A stretch of 64,000 bases of DNA from Schistocephalus solidus (lineage: Eukaryota > Platyhelminthes > Cestoda > Diphyllobothriidea > Diphyllobothriidae), in contig WEDG01001278.1 of NCBI GenBank assembly GCA_017591395.1, positions 62,001 through 126,000 on the forward strand. The letters are read 5' to 3'. The notes under the pieces are model-generated. The model saw only the letters and a program-made list of their open reading frames with translations. It was not told the origin of the DNA and ran no database searches. Shown here in pieces: positions 25,174 to 38,217 of this stretch (its first letter is position 1; each line of letters opens with the position of its first letter). The position numbers and the translations under genes are program-made.

Positions 25174-27529
25174 CCCAACCCAGGTGACAGTTTCGCTATT
25201 TCAGTGGACCTTTCTACACAATCGAACAGCAGACATTGAAATTATTCCATTTTTCTTGGTGCTCTGCTCTAAAATGTGTCATATGTAAAAAGTTAAAGTT
25301 CTGCCCATTATAAAAACGCAGGATCATAAATAATGTTGCGGGGCCTAGAGGACCAATATTTAGGGAGGAATTCATTTACTTCTAAGACCTATAGTTTATA
25401 TAATCGTGTCACACACACTCTCTCTCTCTCTTTGAAATAACGGTTTTTGTTGCCGTTATCACCCGTCCATACAAGCAAACTGAAGGTCCATCTCCTGTCG
25501 TCTGAAAACAGGAAATTGCAAGGTCACGCGGGCGGGGGAGCAACGATGACCGATCTATCTGGAGTTCATGATAAAAACTGATATTTTCCTTCTGACCTGA
25601 AACTTTGAGTCTGCAGCCCTCACAGGAGATGGCTGAGTGTGTTGAGTCTCGGGTTATTTCGATGGTCGCATAGGAACAACCTGCATCGTGTGTTTGGAAT
25701 ACCACACGCCATTGCTTCATAAACAGAAAAACTGAAAAGCGGTATTTACAGCCAAAATAACTCCTTTTTGCAATACGTTCTCAGTTAAAATTAGGGCCAA
25801 AAGAAGGCTTGGTGAAAAAATTATCCAGATTATGCTAGAGTCGCGTACCGAGGGGAAAACTATAAAGGAAGTTCTTAGAAAACCCCTACGTCAGTTATTA
25901 TGGAACAGTAAGCCATTCTTCTGGCGGTTTTGAAGGGATAACTCTGTACTTTAGGTTAAAAGATATGGATATCCAAAGCTGCAGGATTCAGCACAATGAC
26001 AGCACGGGTACTAGCCCATAGCCAGTGCGTGTTCGGGGTAATTGAAGTCTGATTCATATGTGAGGTGACCAGCAGCTGGGTGGCACCCAATGAGCTTTTA
26101 GCTAGTACCTAATGTACCCATATGGTGACTCATCCAATATTTGCATACTACTGACTGCCTGCTGGCCGCTTGTAAACATCACATGGTTATTCCATTTACG
26201 TTGATGACATTCAGCTCAAATATTCATATCAGCTTTCGGGCCTATTATGAAAGGGTTCATTCGAAAGGATTTGCTTCAAATTAATAGGTCAACCGAGATA
26301 GCTGAAATTGCAGTGAGGAAAGAAAAGGACTCAACTCTGAACAACCAGGTTGTCTGGTTGCCTATTGTCGAAGTACGGCGTCTGGATACTTTAAGCGGTG
26401 AGCTGTCAGCCTGCTTACTTTGCAGGTTGAATGTGCATGCGCTGCTATCTAGCTCCGCGGCTGGCGTATTGCGCCGTTAGAGGGCACTCCTGACCGGCAG
26501 GCTGCCAAACAGATTGGCCTCGATGTCGGACGTGAATGCACCTGCGCTCTCCCACGCTGCTGAAATAAACCGTGAGTCCCGTTCCGGAAGCGCTGACAAA
26601 AACGAATGAATGCAATGAATATGGGTGCTGATAACTTTTATAGACATTTGGTGGCACAGCAGCAGTATCCGTAAGGGCTATAACTGGCCTTATCTGTTGT
26701 CGTAGCTGATGGGGGGGGGGGGGAGAGGGGTTTGTTTGCTAACTCGACATGTTAGATAAATAAAAGTTTTTCCATGGGCCAAAAACCCCCCAATGAGAGT
26801 AAATTTTTGAGCTGCAGATCACAAAGTCTTCCAGACTCCTTCTCAAGTTAAAGAGGGACTAGAGTTTTTGATGAATTAGAAATGGGAATAAAAAGTTAGT
26901 ATTCAGCGCCCGCAGATATTTTTTAAGCTAACCATCGTATTCCCTTGAGAATTTTGATACTCTTTTTTGTTGTGCCACATTTGCCTTATTCAGCTGACTG
27001 CATTACCAGTCCGGAGGGCTGCAACAGTACAGCAACGAAGAAAAGTATGCATCCCACCTAACGAAAATTGTGGCATAACTGATCGAACTAGCTCAACTGC
27101 ATCTGCGACTTATGTAAAGTAAGGCGAACGTGGCCTTCTTTGCAAACTGGAAAGATAGATAAGATTTAATCACTTTAAGATTCCATGATGCTGGGAAAGA
27201 ATTATGTTAATGTAGTTGGCTTCATGGCAAGTTGCGAAAAATGGACGGGCACGCACGACTAAATACCTAGTACAGCAACCTTTTTGGTGAGAGTCAAAAT
27301 TCAGCTTCGGACATGTATTTTTTTCGAATGCTGTCGACGGTTCCCAAATATAAGTCGATTATGGCCACCACTACGGCAGAGAAAATGATTTGAACTTCGC
27401 ATGAAGTACGTTGCGGTGAGTGGGGGTAGTGGAGCCTTGAGACCAGACCAGTTACTGATGACTACGATTAAACGTGGGCGCAGTGACTTACCAGAAATTC
27501 TTTCGAGCCAGTTGTGAATGATTCACCGG
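25174..27529. other. intergenic, microsatellite and poly-G
   Basis: Holds a (CA)n(CT)n run at about 25411-25432 and a run of 13 G at 26711-26723. No gene recognised; frames at 25409-25720 (-) and 26247-26480 (+) show no domain. Confidence 0.4.
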
Positions 27530-27605
27530 CTTCAGTGGAATTTGAATCCACGACCGCAAGCGGAAGGCTAATCTGCAGCTGTCATGGGTTCAAACCCACC
27601 AAGAC
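27530..27605 (-). repeat. tRNA-like (SINE head) sequence
   Basis: On the - strand 'GTGGATTCAAATTCCAC' (about 27537-27553) forms a perfect 5-bp T-arm-like stem with a TTCAAAT loop, matching a B box. 'TTAGCCTTCCGCTTGCGG' lies upstream as in the anticodon region of tRNA-derived SINEs. No full cloverleaf was found, so this is not called a tRNA gene. Confidence 0.4.
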
Positions 27606-29821
27606 CGCAGAGTTTTTCACAACTGCCTCAAAATAATTATTCAAATCTACCAAAACCCACTGTTGAGCAGGAATTCTCTTCCTTTTAAAAATGCAAATAT
27701 GTGTGGATTGTGATAGTGTGGGTTTAGTGAGTTTCGTAAGTGATACACAAGTCAGTCTTGGTATGAACAAATTCGCGCACAGTTCACTACTGCGAGCACC
27801 TTTGGAGAGTGAGGGTCCTCACCACTCGCGATTGATTTAAGTATCGCTGTTCAAAATGCTCGAAGCGAGGGTGCACTGCAAGACTTAAGGTAAGGAACAC
27901 TGTGAGATCCAAAATTTGACGGATATTAATATACTTGCCATTTGAACAGGTAAAGTGTTACCAAGCGCAATACTAATCTAATTAATAGGAAATGCTATTT
28001 GCAACTAAAATTATAATTTGAATTGACGTCTACTTAAAAATAAAAAGTAAACAAACTTTAGTGCACCGAAGTCTTCCAATGTAGCATATTTCACGTGTCG
28101 CGGCAGTGAAAGCATGGAAATATTAGGAATGTAGTTTAAAAATATAAAATATTCAAAACTTTTATTGTCGCAAAGGGATAAGAACATGAAAAGGCGAACA
28201 CGATTCGTTTTTTACTTTTGCATTCAACTCACGAATAGGGATACGCATAATACGGTCAAAAAACGAATTTCTCAAAGAACACACCGTTGACGTGAAAGAA
28301 TCTAAAAAAACATCCCATGCTGCGCAATAATGATCTGCGAAAAGATGAATCGGACATTGCGGAAAGGTCGTTTTTCACCCTTTAAAAGACTTGTTGATAG
28401 TAGGAAAAGGTGGGATGAATTTTGGGAAGACTTTCAGTCGGGAAATTTGAGCCAGGAAGCGAACAAAATTATGGGAAACAACCCTCGCGCAGTTGGGCCT
28501 AGCTATGAAGATATTTGGGAAATTAGATTGTCTACTCTTTATTTATTAAATTGAGGACTTCTTTCCTGAAATTCAATAGGTGCAGAGATATAAAAGTTGA
28601 GCTTTGAAGGAGTGGTTAAGGACCTGGGATAATTATTTGCAAAGGAAATAACATTACAAACGAAGACGCTCATTGAGTCGTTGGATGGCCTGACTGAGTG
28701 TTTTCCTTGTTTGCTCGGAAAAAATTCAAAGTAAAACGCAGACATGAGACCATGGAATTATTTAAAAAGCAGTGTTGCAAACACTAGCAAGTAGTTTTGC
28801 TGACATTTAAACTCGACGTTCAAGTCGGTCTACAGAAGTGACGCGTCTCGCATCATACACGGAAAATCCGACTAGATGCAAGGATCAAATAAACGGACCT
28901 TTCCCCTGAAATAATTTTATATCGATGGGGGAAGCAGGCAGCAAGATTCCATCGTCAGATCACAAGTGGGTTCTGATGACACCTAGGCACCATTTTACTC
29001 CCAATTTTCTGGCCCGATGCAGTATCTCCAGCTTAAATGAACCGGTCAATTAGAGTCATTACCTCGACGAAACTTTCGCTACGCATTGTTGCAGCACCTT
29101 AATGTTTGTTCACAGTTATCTCCTCAGGTCATATGAAGAAGATAGAGAACGAAAGTTGTCCTTTCTTAGATGACAGAACACAGGCAGCTCATCAGCAGCA
29201 AACGAGACTAAAGTTTTTAGGGGAACCTTGCCATGGCACAGAATCTAAGTTTGTGACGAGTTTTCAAACAAATTCCAACCTGCTGTGGTGTGAAGCTACC
29301 TAGGAGCATTTTGTTTTTCTCATTCGAGGCAAAATATTCAGGATATCAGGACTACTCAGTGATAGGTGAGATGCATCGCTTCGAGAGAATTTTTAAAAAT
29401 AAGACACTATGGGTAAAAATAAAGTAAATAAAGAAGATCCTAACCAAATTGAACGTCCTTGTACTTATGAAGTGACATGGACATGATCAAGTTTATTATG
29501 AGTTAAAACGGAACTGGCGATGGGACACAAACTCGTTGGCTACTGACTTCGGCAGCGACATGCTTTATTGATTCAGCATAAGCTCGAAATTTGGGAGTAC
29601 GGGTTTTTTAAGGGCGTAATATAGCCTTCTAGAGAGATCTTTATCGGTAAAGGTGGACATAATGTCAGGTTCATGAGAAAACATAATGTTCCTCGATTGA
29701 AAACGAGTTGCAGGTTGAATGCGCACTCAGCGATCAGTTACGGAACTCAATCATCTCGTACGGCCTTAAGGGCCACCCTCAAGAACAGTGATGTGGACAG
29801 AGAAGCATAACCGACAACGGA
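27606..29821. other. intergenic, no gene seen
   Basis: AT-rich in parts (27900-28250). The + frame at 28330-28554 and others are short and unrecognised. Confidence 0.4.
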
Positions 29822-29905
29822 AAGGGAGACTGAAATGACAATTTCTGGTTCAGTAACCTTCATCAGCCGGTCATGCCCAACTCAAGGTGCCGCAACGCCT
29901 GAGGC
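29822..29905 (-). repeat. SINE-like core copy
   Basis: Reverse-oriented core from AGGGAGACTGAAATGACAAT to CATCAGCCGGTCATGCCCAA. On the - strand it reads GGCTGATGAAGGTTACTGAA then CCAGAAATTG, one of the copies with a CTGATGA...GAAA arrangement. Confidence 0.65.
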
Positions 29906-29964
29906 TCAAGCCGAGCGGTGAGCGCACATTCACGATTGTTACTCTTCACGATCAAAACCGACAA

Positions 29965-30065
29965 GAAAACAAGCTCATGGCTTAATGCTTAGCGCAACGG
30001 ACTTCAAATCAACAAGTTGTAGATTCGAGCCTCATCCCAGTCACTGCTATGGCTAAAAGCCATTA
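29965..30065 (+). repeat. tRNA-like SINE head with decayed core
   Basis: 'CATGGCTTAATGCTTAGCGC' resembles a Pol III A box region and 'AGATTCGAGCC' (about 30031) a B box, followed by a 'GCTATGGCTAAAAGCC' core remnant. This is the arrangement of a tRNA-derived SINE. Confidence 0.5.
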
Positions 30066-30237
30066 TTTTGCTTATTCATATTTTGCTTAATAAAAACGAT
30101 TCAGGAAAATAATCCCAAAGATAACTGCGACCAAGTAAACAAAGAAAACGGGAACAATTGTCACTTATTTTTTACTAAAGCGAAAACAGAACAATATTTT
30201 CTCTATTTTCTGGGCCAGAGTTTGTGTTTAATATTTG

Positions 30238-30441
30238 CTAGAATGTGTCCTCACGCCACACAGCAATCCCATCAGTACAGTTCATGTAGACTTCAACTGA
30301 CAATCTAACCTTCTGAACAATTCTGTTTTTTGACAGATACTGAATTTTAACACCAATTTCGGCATCAGAAAGCGATCCGCCATCAGTTACAGGTGGACGT
30401 TTTAGGGATTGGACGCCGTGAGAATTAAGCCAGACGCACAC
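30238..30441 (-). CDS. candidate terminal exon, unrecognised
   Basis: After a CAACTAG acceptor on the - strand, 68 codons stay open to TAG (30238-30240). The peptide begins VCVWLNSHGVQSLKRPP and includes 'AEIGVKIQYLSKNR' and 'LSVEVYMNCTDG'. It reads like a folded domain end, but I do not recognise the family. It lies about 850 bp downstream of the DYNC2LI1 stop on the same strand, and no partner exon was found. It may be a chance frame. Confidence 0.25.
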   Translation of the reverse strand: MCVWLNSHGVQSLKRPPVTDGGSLSDAEIGVKIQYLSKNRIVQKVRLSVEVYMNCTDGIAVWREDTF

Positions 30442-31286
30442 CTAGTTGACGCATGTAGTAATATGGACAAGTATTCCAGAAAATGTGACAAGTTTTAATT
30501 AATAAAAAATTTAGGCCAACCTGCTTCAAGGAGAACCTAATAGATAACAGGTCTGCCGTACGGCAGGCCTGATTCCGAATAGGGGCTACGTTTGAATTGT
30601 GCCATTGCTAGAAACTACCATGTGTGGCATCAGCGTTGGGAAAACCAAGGATCACTTAATTTTGCACATCAAATGGAAAAAAAGGTGTAGTCGCACATAG
30701 ATGAATACCATGTAGGCAGTGGACTGAGGAACGAACTATTTGAAATTGCTACGCGCACTCCTAATGCAGGTCACGCCTTAAGTTCTGGACGAGAACGTTT
30801 ACGTTTGAACAGGAAACAAGCTGATAAATACGATAACTGAAAGCCGAAGCTGTATTCAGAAGTCTTCACAGGGAATATCACCCATGCAGACATAAATGGG
30901 CTCCAAAATTTAAAGATATATACGACTGGTCACTGATTAGAGCGAATTTGCAATATGTATCACATGTACTTTGCTGCTTTTGACTCCTATGAATGTTAAT
31001 ATAAACAGACAAATAAAAACGTACTTAAATAGTCCATTTTCGTTTATTTAAGTCGTCATCTAGCACCAGAAGATTCGCATCCATTTTCCTTACACAAGTA
31101 GTGGGGAAAAAGTAAACAACTAAACAAACGACGTGTAATTAGCATGCAAATACGAGTGAAACGGTAAGAGCTTCAAAAATTCGGCTCACAAAATGGAATT
31201 ATTTATTACATTCAAATTTTTAATCGATAAAAACGAAGACTTTCTGGTGAATTGTTTCTGGCAAAATCAGTTCGAATTGTACAATC
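30442..31286. other. 3' flank of DYNC2LI1
   Basis: Gene-free by eye. It should contain the DYNC2LI1 3' UTR and polyadenylation site on the - strand. Confidence 0.35.
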
Positions 31287-33668
31287 TCAAACAAAAATAA
31301 GACCATCCGCTGCTGCCTGTTTTAGTTGTTCTCGCATACTCCTCTCGGACTGGCGTCGATAGCGCTCCAATTCTTCATCTTTGGATTGCCGAACACTGTC
31401 CACCTGCGGTTCAGCAAACTGTTTACTGAGTGCCGGGTCATATTTAGCACTTAAACCAGATTCATTTGGAAGTGGAAGTGCAACCTTAGGGAGAAAAGTA
31501 GCTCACTTAAGTACGTAATTGGGACTTTGATTTTAAAATAAATAATTTACTTAGACTAACTGTTGAAAAAAGGAAAGCATTTACAGGCTAAAAGATCCGG
31601 ATAAGGTCTCGGTGCGCTATGTGGGTGTGCCATCCTTAATTCAAAAGTTTCGGAGAGCAACTACGTTTATAAAATACTAAACTTGCCAAAAATCATTTGT
31701 GCTACCTGCAAATATTTGGCTTTTGTGAACCAAAACATTTGTCGTTAAGAAAGCTCTAAGATAGACATTAACATACCTTCAAGAATAATAGCGATTCCAA
31801 ATAGGTAAGTCATTTTCGAGCAAAAGAGATGTTTGCCATTAACCTGCACATAAACTTTAAGCTGATAATCAAAGACAGTTTTCATAGGGGTATGATCAAG
31901 CATGCATTTTGACTAACTTTTAGTTGTCTCGCTGGGAACTTTCATTGATGACCCAAAGGTCATTCATAACCTAAGTAGTAAAATTTAACTTTTTGCTGTA
32001 TTCTCTAAATAAATAAAATTGATATTAGAAATCCGCCCAAAACTTTAAGAGTAGTCATGCAAAATCAGCGTCAATTAAACCGTCTGAGCCACTTTAGTTT
32101 GCTAGATTCTTTTTGTGAAACTACTCGCATAATATTATCTAAAAAATGTAGTAAATAAATTATACTCACAGTGATTATTTATGGATACGTACCAAAATAT
32201 AGGCTTGTTGAACTTAATTAGATTAAAAAATTATTTTCTCAACCTTAGACAGTTTTACGGGAAGAGTAAAAAAGACCAGCAAACCTGTGGGAATTTTTGG
32301 CAGAAAGCAGACTGCCAAAACGTAAGCGGGGATTTTTCAGATCCCATTCGTAATTCCTTATCGAGTGGAGGAAATCCTGTAATCCAAAAATATGATTATA
32401 CAGCAAAATAGAAAGATCACGTTGGTTGATAAAACGAGAATAAAAAAAGCCTTTATACCACACAGAGCCCAGATGGTACATAAGTAAAATCATTTTGGAG
32501 AGAAAACAATATTTTAACGTGCATTCTGACGTATATAAATTGAAAACATGTTCAAAAGTATTTATTGGGATTTTAAGAGCTAAAAAAGACCATGTTCATT
32601 AAAAAGAAATAAACGCCAGTAAAAGTAACTGCTTCGTTAAATAAAGTCTCTACTAGTTAAATTTTCAGGAGAACAGACATACCAATTAATGCGAAAGAAT
32701 CCTGTCCAGGGAGAATATGTAACGCCTTATCTTGGGTTATTGGAGGAATAATAGCAATTGGAGTTCCAAAAGCGATATGACTGAGGTAATTTCCAATCCT
32801 TTTCTTCGCGGTCGGATCAGATGTACTAGTAAACTGACCGTGACAAAAGTTAAAGGACACATACGAACAAGGCACCGCCATGATAATGCGCCAAAAAACG
32901 CAAAAAAAGTGTAATTAACTTTCGGTCATCCTCCCTTTGTTTCTTTTACAATAAATTAGGAGAGCGAATTACCAGGAACTCATCATATTTACTCCCTATT
33001 ATTATTAGTGAAACTGGAAAAATATTCATTAATTCCCTGTCTATGTGCTTTTCATCGATACGCGCTTGGGCTTTCGCAAGAATCTCATGGCGTAAATTTT
33101 CTTTTGACTTGATTGATATCCGTTCGAGCACCTGCATTATTCTTGCTTCATATGAAGACAAGAAATGCATCAAATTGACCCAAAGTTCCTTGGGAGACGA
33201 CAAATCAACAACTACAATATAACACAGGTTTCTAGTATCAGATGAAGTTTTTGAAGCGAACTTACTCTATACTGTCCTTGGAAACGGTTACATCAAGTAA
33301 ATTGGAAAGTTTAGGTCCACCACCTAGTTCCCATATATGTGCAACAGATTTTGCCTATCAGTCAAAAAGGTAAAATGAAATGTCAAACCACGTAGGGACC
33401 CAAGCTCTTTCGTGCAAAGTTATATTCAAGAGCTAAAGTAGGCTTGGGATTTTCATCCTTTTCCAGAAAATTGTTGATAATAGTAGTTTTTCCCTGATTA
33501 AAATTTAGAAAGGAAAATTGGGACAAACACATGATCTTGCTCCAGCAAATACAAGCACTGACTCAGTTAAATGGTTTTTTTCTACAGGATTTATAGAAGC
33601 ATCACTTTCATACTACCCTGTTTAAGCGCCTTTTGTCGGACTGCCAGGTCCCACAACGACTGCGTCAT
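31287..33668 (-). CDS. DYNC2LI1: cytoplasmic dynein-2 light intermediate chain 1 (9 exons)
   Basis: Subunit of the dynein-2 motor that drives retrograde intraflagellar transport in cilia. Exons (5' to 3', - strand): 33668-33617, 33581-33529, 33493-33392, 33354-33266, 33231-32973, 32930-32865, 32833-32683, 32376-32285, 31484-31287. All phases agree and the CDS is 354 codons, so 353 aa against about 351 in human. It starts MTQSLWDLA, has a Walker A GARSCGKT at residues 31-38, then '[10 protein letters not shown]', 'HIWELGGG', '[14 protein letters not shown]', '[15 protein letters not shown]', '[19 protein letters not shown]', '[10 protein letters not shown]' and a Glu/Arg-rich end '[13 protein letters not shown]', all in the family order. 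The start ATG is the only one that keeps the conserved SLWDLA N-terminus. Introns 1-6 are 35, 35, 37, 34, 42 and 31 nt; introns 7 and 8 are 306 and 800 nt. No disruption was seen. Intron 5 uses a less usual GGGAG acceptor. Confidence 0.93.
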
Positions 33669-35379
33669 TTTTAAAATTGCGAACCTGGTAACTACCTCAA
33701 AGTTGACAGACATAAACACGCTTTACCGTATGTCATTTCAACCATGTTACATGACTAAAGGGCTAATGCTGGCTATTAAGACATCTGAATATGTTCTCTC
33801 TGATTCTGAAAAATCTTGTACTTAAACATGTCTTCGTAAAATGCCAAACAGAACCAAAAACTGCAATTAATTTGCAAGTCATGACGAAATTAGCAATCAT
33901 AGCAAACGAAAGGAATAATTTGCGTTAGAACTTATAACAAAGGCAAAGTGGCATGAAAAATAAGAACACGAACGATATAGGAAGAATAAGTAAAATGTAA
34001 ATTTGAACTAGATAACCAACAAATATTTGCGGTAAATTTGTAAATTTAAAGACAATAAACAAGCACATGGTTAAGGTAATTACGAACTATACCATCAGCG
34101 CGCAAACTATCAAAATATCGTCGGCAACTAACGTTGCTGGAGGAAAGGAATTAAAACCGTTACTGATCGCGAAAATTTGTCTGTTTTAACAATATTCGGG
34201 TGATAAACTTATGGCGTTCTCGTTCATGTTTGTAGATTATAAGTGCGTTGGAGATATTCACGCGTTCCCATAGGGTAAAATATGACTGCATGGTGATAAT
34301 AGCAAGGAAATCACTGTTAAGTCTGAAACCATCCCAACTTCTGGAAGTAGCTTTCAATCAGTTTTTAAAAGAACATTTTATAGATCTTTTGAAAACATTG
34401 CTGCAACACAGATGACTTGGTGTAATAAGGAAATGCCTCACGTATAAGACTGTTTCTTAAAGAAAATTTGATAAAAAATTGAAAAATGGGTTTAGGCGGC
34501 GCACATAATCATTTGATTTCGTTCCTAATGGGTCTGTTTTATCGCGGAAATTTCACTTCCTAACTTGAATACAAGCAACCCAGGAAAGTTTCCAGTCAAC
34601 GAAATGGATTTGGTATCTGTATCGCAGATAGGCCAGCTTCTTCCATTTGCGTAGCTTTAGTTTGGGGAAAATAAAGTTGACTTGAAATAGTAATTGCCTA
34701 AAATAACTTCCGTATGCTACGGGCCAAGTGCTCCAGCACAGGTCGACGCCCTGGGAGGCGTTTTCAACTTACAAATCTGACTGAGCTTCGGCATCATTGT
34801 ATTCCTGGCCTTGTCACATATTAAAACCAAACAAATCTCTACTTCGGATGGTAATAAAATGACCGCCAAAGCAAACATGGAAAAGGCATGGAAACACGGT
34901 TCTCCATATGGACCACCCCGGAGTTCACTATGAACGATTTTTGTATGACTGATCGAACTTCCAAGCCCATTCTAAAACAAAGGCAAACTGTTTTTTTCCC
35001 CGTAAAGGGGTATCGTTGAAATTCTTCCCAAATTCAGACCCAATAATTCACAACAATGATCTGTTCACACAGCTGCACAAAGCGATCAAATTGTCTAGAA
35101 AAACGTGGAGACCCCAGATGCTCTAGCAACCTACTAATAACCCTCTTTCATTTATCTGATGACCAACATGTAATTTCATAAGTAAAAAGCGGAGGATTAA
35201 ACCTCAAAACAAAGCGCAAGGTGAACGAAGAAGTTATCCTGACGACATCAAATTACTTGATGCAGCCATGAACGGTCTATGCCAACAAATCCAGGAAGCT
35301 AAACCATCTACATCTCAATCCTCTCCTAAAAGTACTAAGGACGAGACGAACGGACAATTTCCCGAGCATGAGGACCCAT
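33669..35379. other. intergenic, no gene seen
   Basis: Upstream region of DYNC2LI1, so its promoter should lie at the left end on the - strand. Nothing else is recognisable. A frame at 34160-34357 (-) is unrecognised. Confidence 0.4.
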
Positions 35380-35720
35380 GCACGGAACAGAATCTTCAGC
35401 ACCCATGCAATGCTGAAGCGACAACAACTACAATGGGTCGGCCACAGCGCGAAGAGAAATGATCGTGGGCTACTTAAATGAACCTCTGTGGCGACAGCGT
35501 TTTTGGCCGACACCGACAAACAGGAAAACAACGAATCTACCCGGATTTCTTGAAAATCATTCTTAGGTTTATGCAAGTCAGTCTGGAGACCTAGGACGAC
35601 CTCTCTCCGTACCAGCCAGCTTGAGAATGGCAGTGATGGCTGGACTGAAAATGTACAAGACCAACTCGATTGCCACTGACCATCCAAAGGAAGAACACGC
35701 AAGTCTCAAGCGCCTCCGTT
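35380..35720 (+). pseudogene. LINE ORF2 extreme C-terminal fragment
   Basis: In one + frame, starting near 35409, the sequence reads 'MLKRQQLQWVGHSAKRND', the 'R..LRWVGH..R..D' signature near the C-terminus of many LINE ORF2 proteins. It is followed by broken frames reminiscent of the terminal Lys/Trp-rich region to about 35700. Stops interrupt it. Confidence 0.5.
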
Positions 35721-38217
35721 TCACAAAGCACACTCTCTTCCAACATGTCGACGGATCAGCCTCGTTGGAAATCTGACCGAAAGTAATGTCAAGAAGACAT
35801 AACTGTCCCCCTCTCAGAAAACGTTTTTATTACCACCGCTAGAGAGAACATTCCTACTAACTTCCTGAACATCGCCCCCTCAAACCAACACTGTGCGGTT
35901 AGTTCTAACCTAGTCGCATTACAGTCATAACTCTACATCACGCATCGACCTATTCGGTCGCTTGCGAATCCATCGCATTGAAAACGGATAATCACTAAAT
36001 ATAGTCCTGACATACAGCTATCGCAGGCGACCCAAAGTCCATAAGTTCCCGTAAAATGTAGATGCTGAACGTTTATTTTCGGTCATTTGTGCACTCACGA
36101 GAGTGGAATTCACCGCAATATTTTCAGGAGCGATCGATCTCCTACAACCGAAAATATCTGACCCTTAAGCGGTATCAGCTCAATCACTGCCGGTATCCCG
36201 TCCATTGCCATTACAGCGGCCACAGTCCCACCACACACAAACCCTGGTCGGAAACCTGCAAATTAATCACACTGAGATATGCGAACCAGTCAGGTACTTA
36301 AACATACACTCATCAGCGCCGCCCCAGTGGTTCACACTGCACCAGTACCTCAAATCAGCACATTGGCCTTTTCAGCTTTATACGTCTCCCTGGAAGCTTT
36401 AAGTGAAAATGCGTAGTCCTCACTTTATCCATACCTCTCTCCTTATCTGTCCACACACAGCCCTAGCCTACCTATGTCACAATACGCGCATAAACACACC
36501 GTCTCCCTTGCATCAAACATGCTATCCATTCCGCCATCACCAGTGTAGCACCCGAAAAGTCGCACTTCAGAGCAAGCACATTTTCCATACATGGTGGTGT
36601 GCCCTTAGATGCAGCCTGGTACACATATTTGGAATAAAGTACTGTATCACTCCCAAAAGACGCCCTGTCTAACTCTATCAACCACCACCTGGTCTCAGCA
36701 CCTGTCTCGTTTGACAGACTCAGTCAGCCGAATGGAGATGAAAAAAAAACGAATGAGGCTGACACTGGGGAACGCATCCTCGTGGAAAATCAGCGCGTTC
36801 CTCGCTATCAGAAATTTTACGCGCTCAAGTCTATCACAACGCGCTAAGAGATAAGGCTTGGTAGATCTCCAACTGACGGGATAACTTGGTTCTTGTGGTG
36901 ATTAATTCAGCGAGACTGAGGGACTGGCAGTCAGGCTGCTCCGTTATGTGACCTTCATGGCACTCTCACTGATGTGGGACCCGAGTCGGGCTTACTGAAG
37001 CCTGCTACACCTAACACAGTGACCGGGTCGTGTGCGGTAAATGCAAAAGGGACGTTTCTTTTGTCAGCCACTGCGACCGCGCGCACCCCCGGTTGTCTTG
37101 ACACTGTCTATATATCGGATCTAGGTGCATCGAGGGAAGAGAGTGCAGTGCACGCTGCACAAGTAAACCTCACTATAAAACAGTTTATGCGCAAACCAAC
37201 GATGGTGCGCCCAATCCGTGGGGCACACGGTGAACGTCACCATTAGGGACGATGGAACTGGCGAATGTAATTAATAAAGACAAGATACATATGCAGAAAC
37301 ACTGCGGTCAGAGATGTAGGATGCCGCAAACATTTAACCCCGTCATGGTTACTGTAAGCGGCCGCAGAATGTCAGTTAAGTGTACATTTTGGAGTCTAAT
37401 GAGTAACAGTCTGAAGTATAATTTATCATTAATCACCTCAAAAAATGAAATTTCCGGCTTATACACAAATCGAACCTCAAAATCCGAATAAATAAGCAAA
37501 TTTATGCTAGCAAAGCGCAGGGCGACTCTCACATCTTCCCCAAACTTGATAACCCAATCGGGTTGCTATGAGCCCTTAACATGACCTTCGCGCAATCTTT
37601 ATGGATGCAAGATCCAAGTGAGTGAAGCTCCCCTTGTCAACCGAGTGAACAACACGCATGCGGTACATGAGAGGCAGAGCGAAATGCGCAGTCAGTCACG
37701 GCACCTGACCGCACCAATTAGCCCCTGGTTTATAGTAGTAAAGGGGGGAGGAAGGAGGTAATGACGGCGCTGCGCAAGTCTCCGTCACAACAGCTAAAAG
37801 CAATGGCATATCACCAATATTCCCCACCGGGAATGTGGTAGGCCACGTTAAGCACGGTGGGTAAACTACAGCTTTTTTTTCGTGTAGCCCTCGTGAGTGC
37901 GCGGCAGCTTGCGAACTGCCAAATAAGCTCGATCAAGTCTCTGTTATAAGGAGAAAAGCGGATGCAATAAAACATGCCTGACGAGATGAAAAAGAAAAAT
38001 AATATAAAGATAAGTGGGAGTGGAGTCTATATGACCATTAAATAACAGTATGGGCCAAACCCAGGGCGAAGACAGACGCCCCGTTCGTCCGCAAAAAAGA
38101 TCTATAGGTAATTTCTCCTTTACTAGTTGACTTAACATACGTTCAGGAGCTTAGACGAGGTGGAGGCAGATTTGGAGTAGGCAGTGCTATAAAGGTGCAT
38201 CGGTGGCATGGAATCAA
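35721..38217. other. intergenic, no gene seen
   Basis: Several open frames (for example 36403-36672, 36974-37246 on +) lack domains. The right end is the 3' flank of the CNPase gene. Confidence 0.4.
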
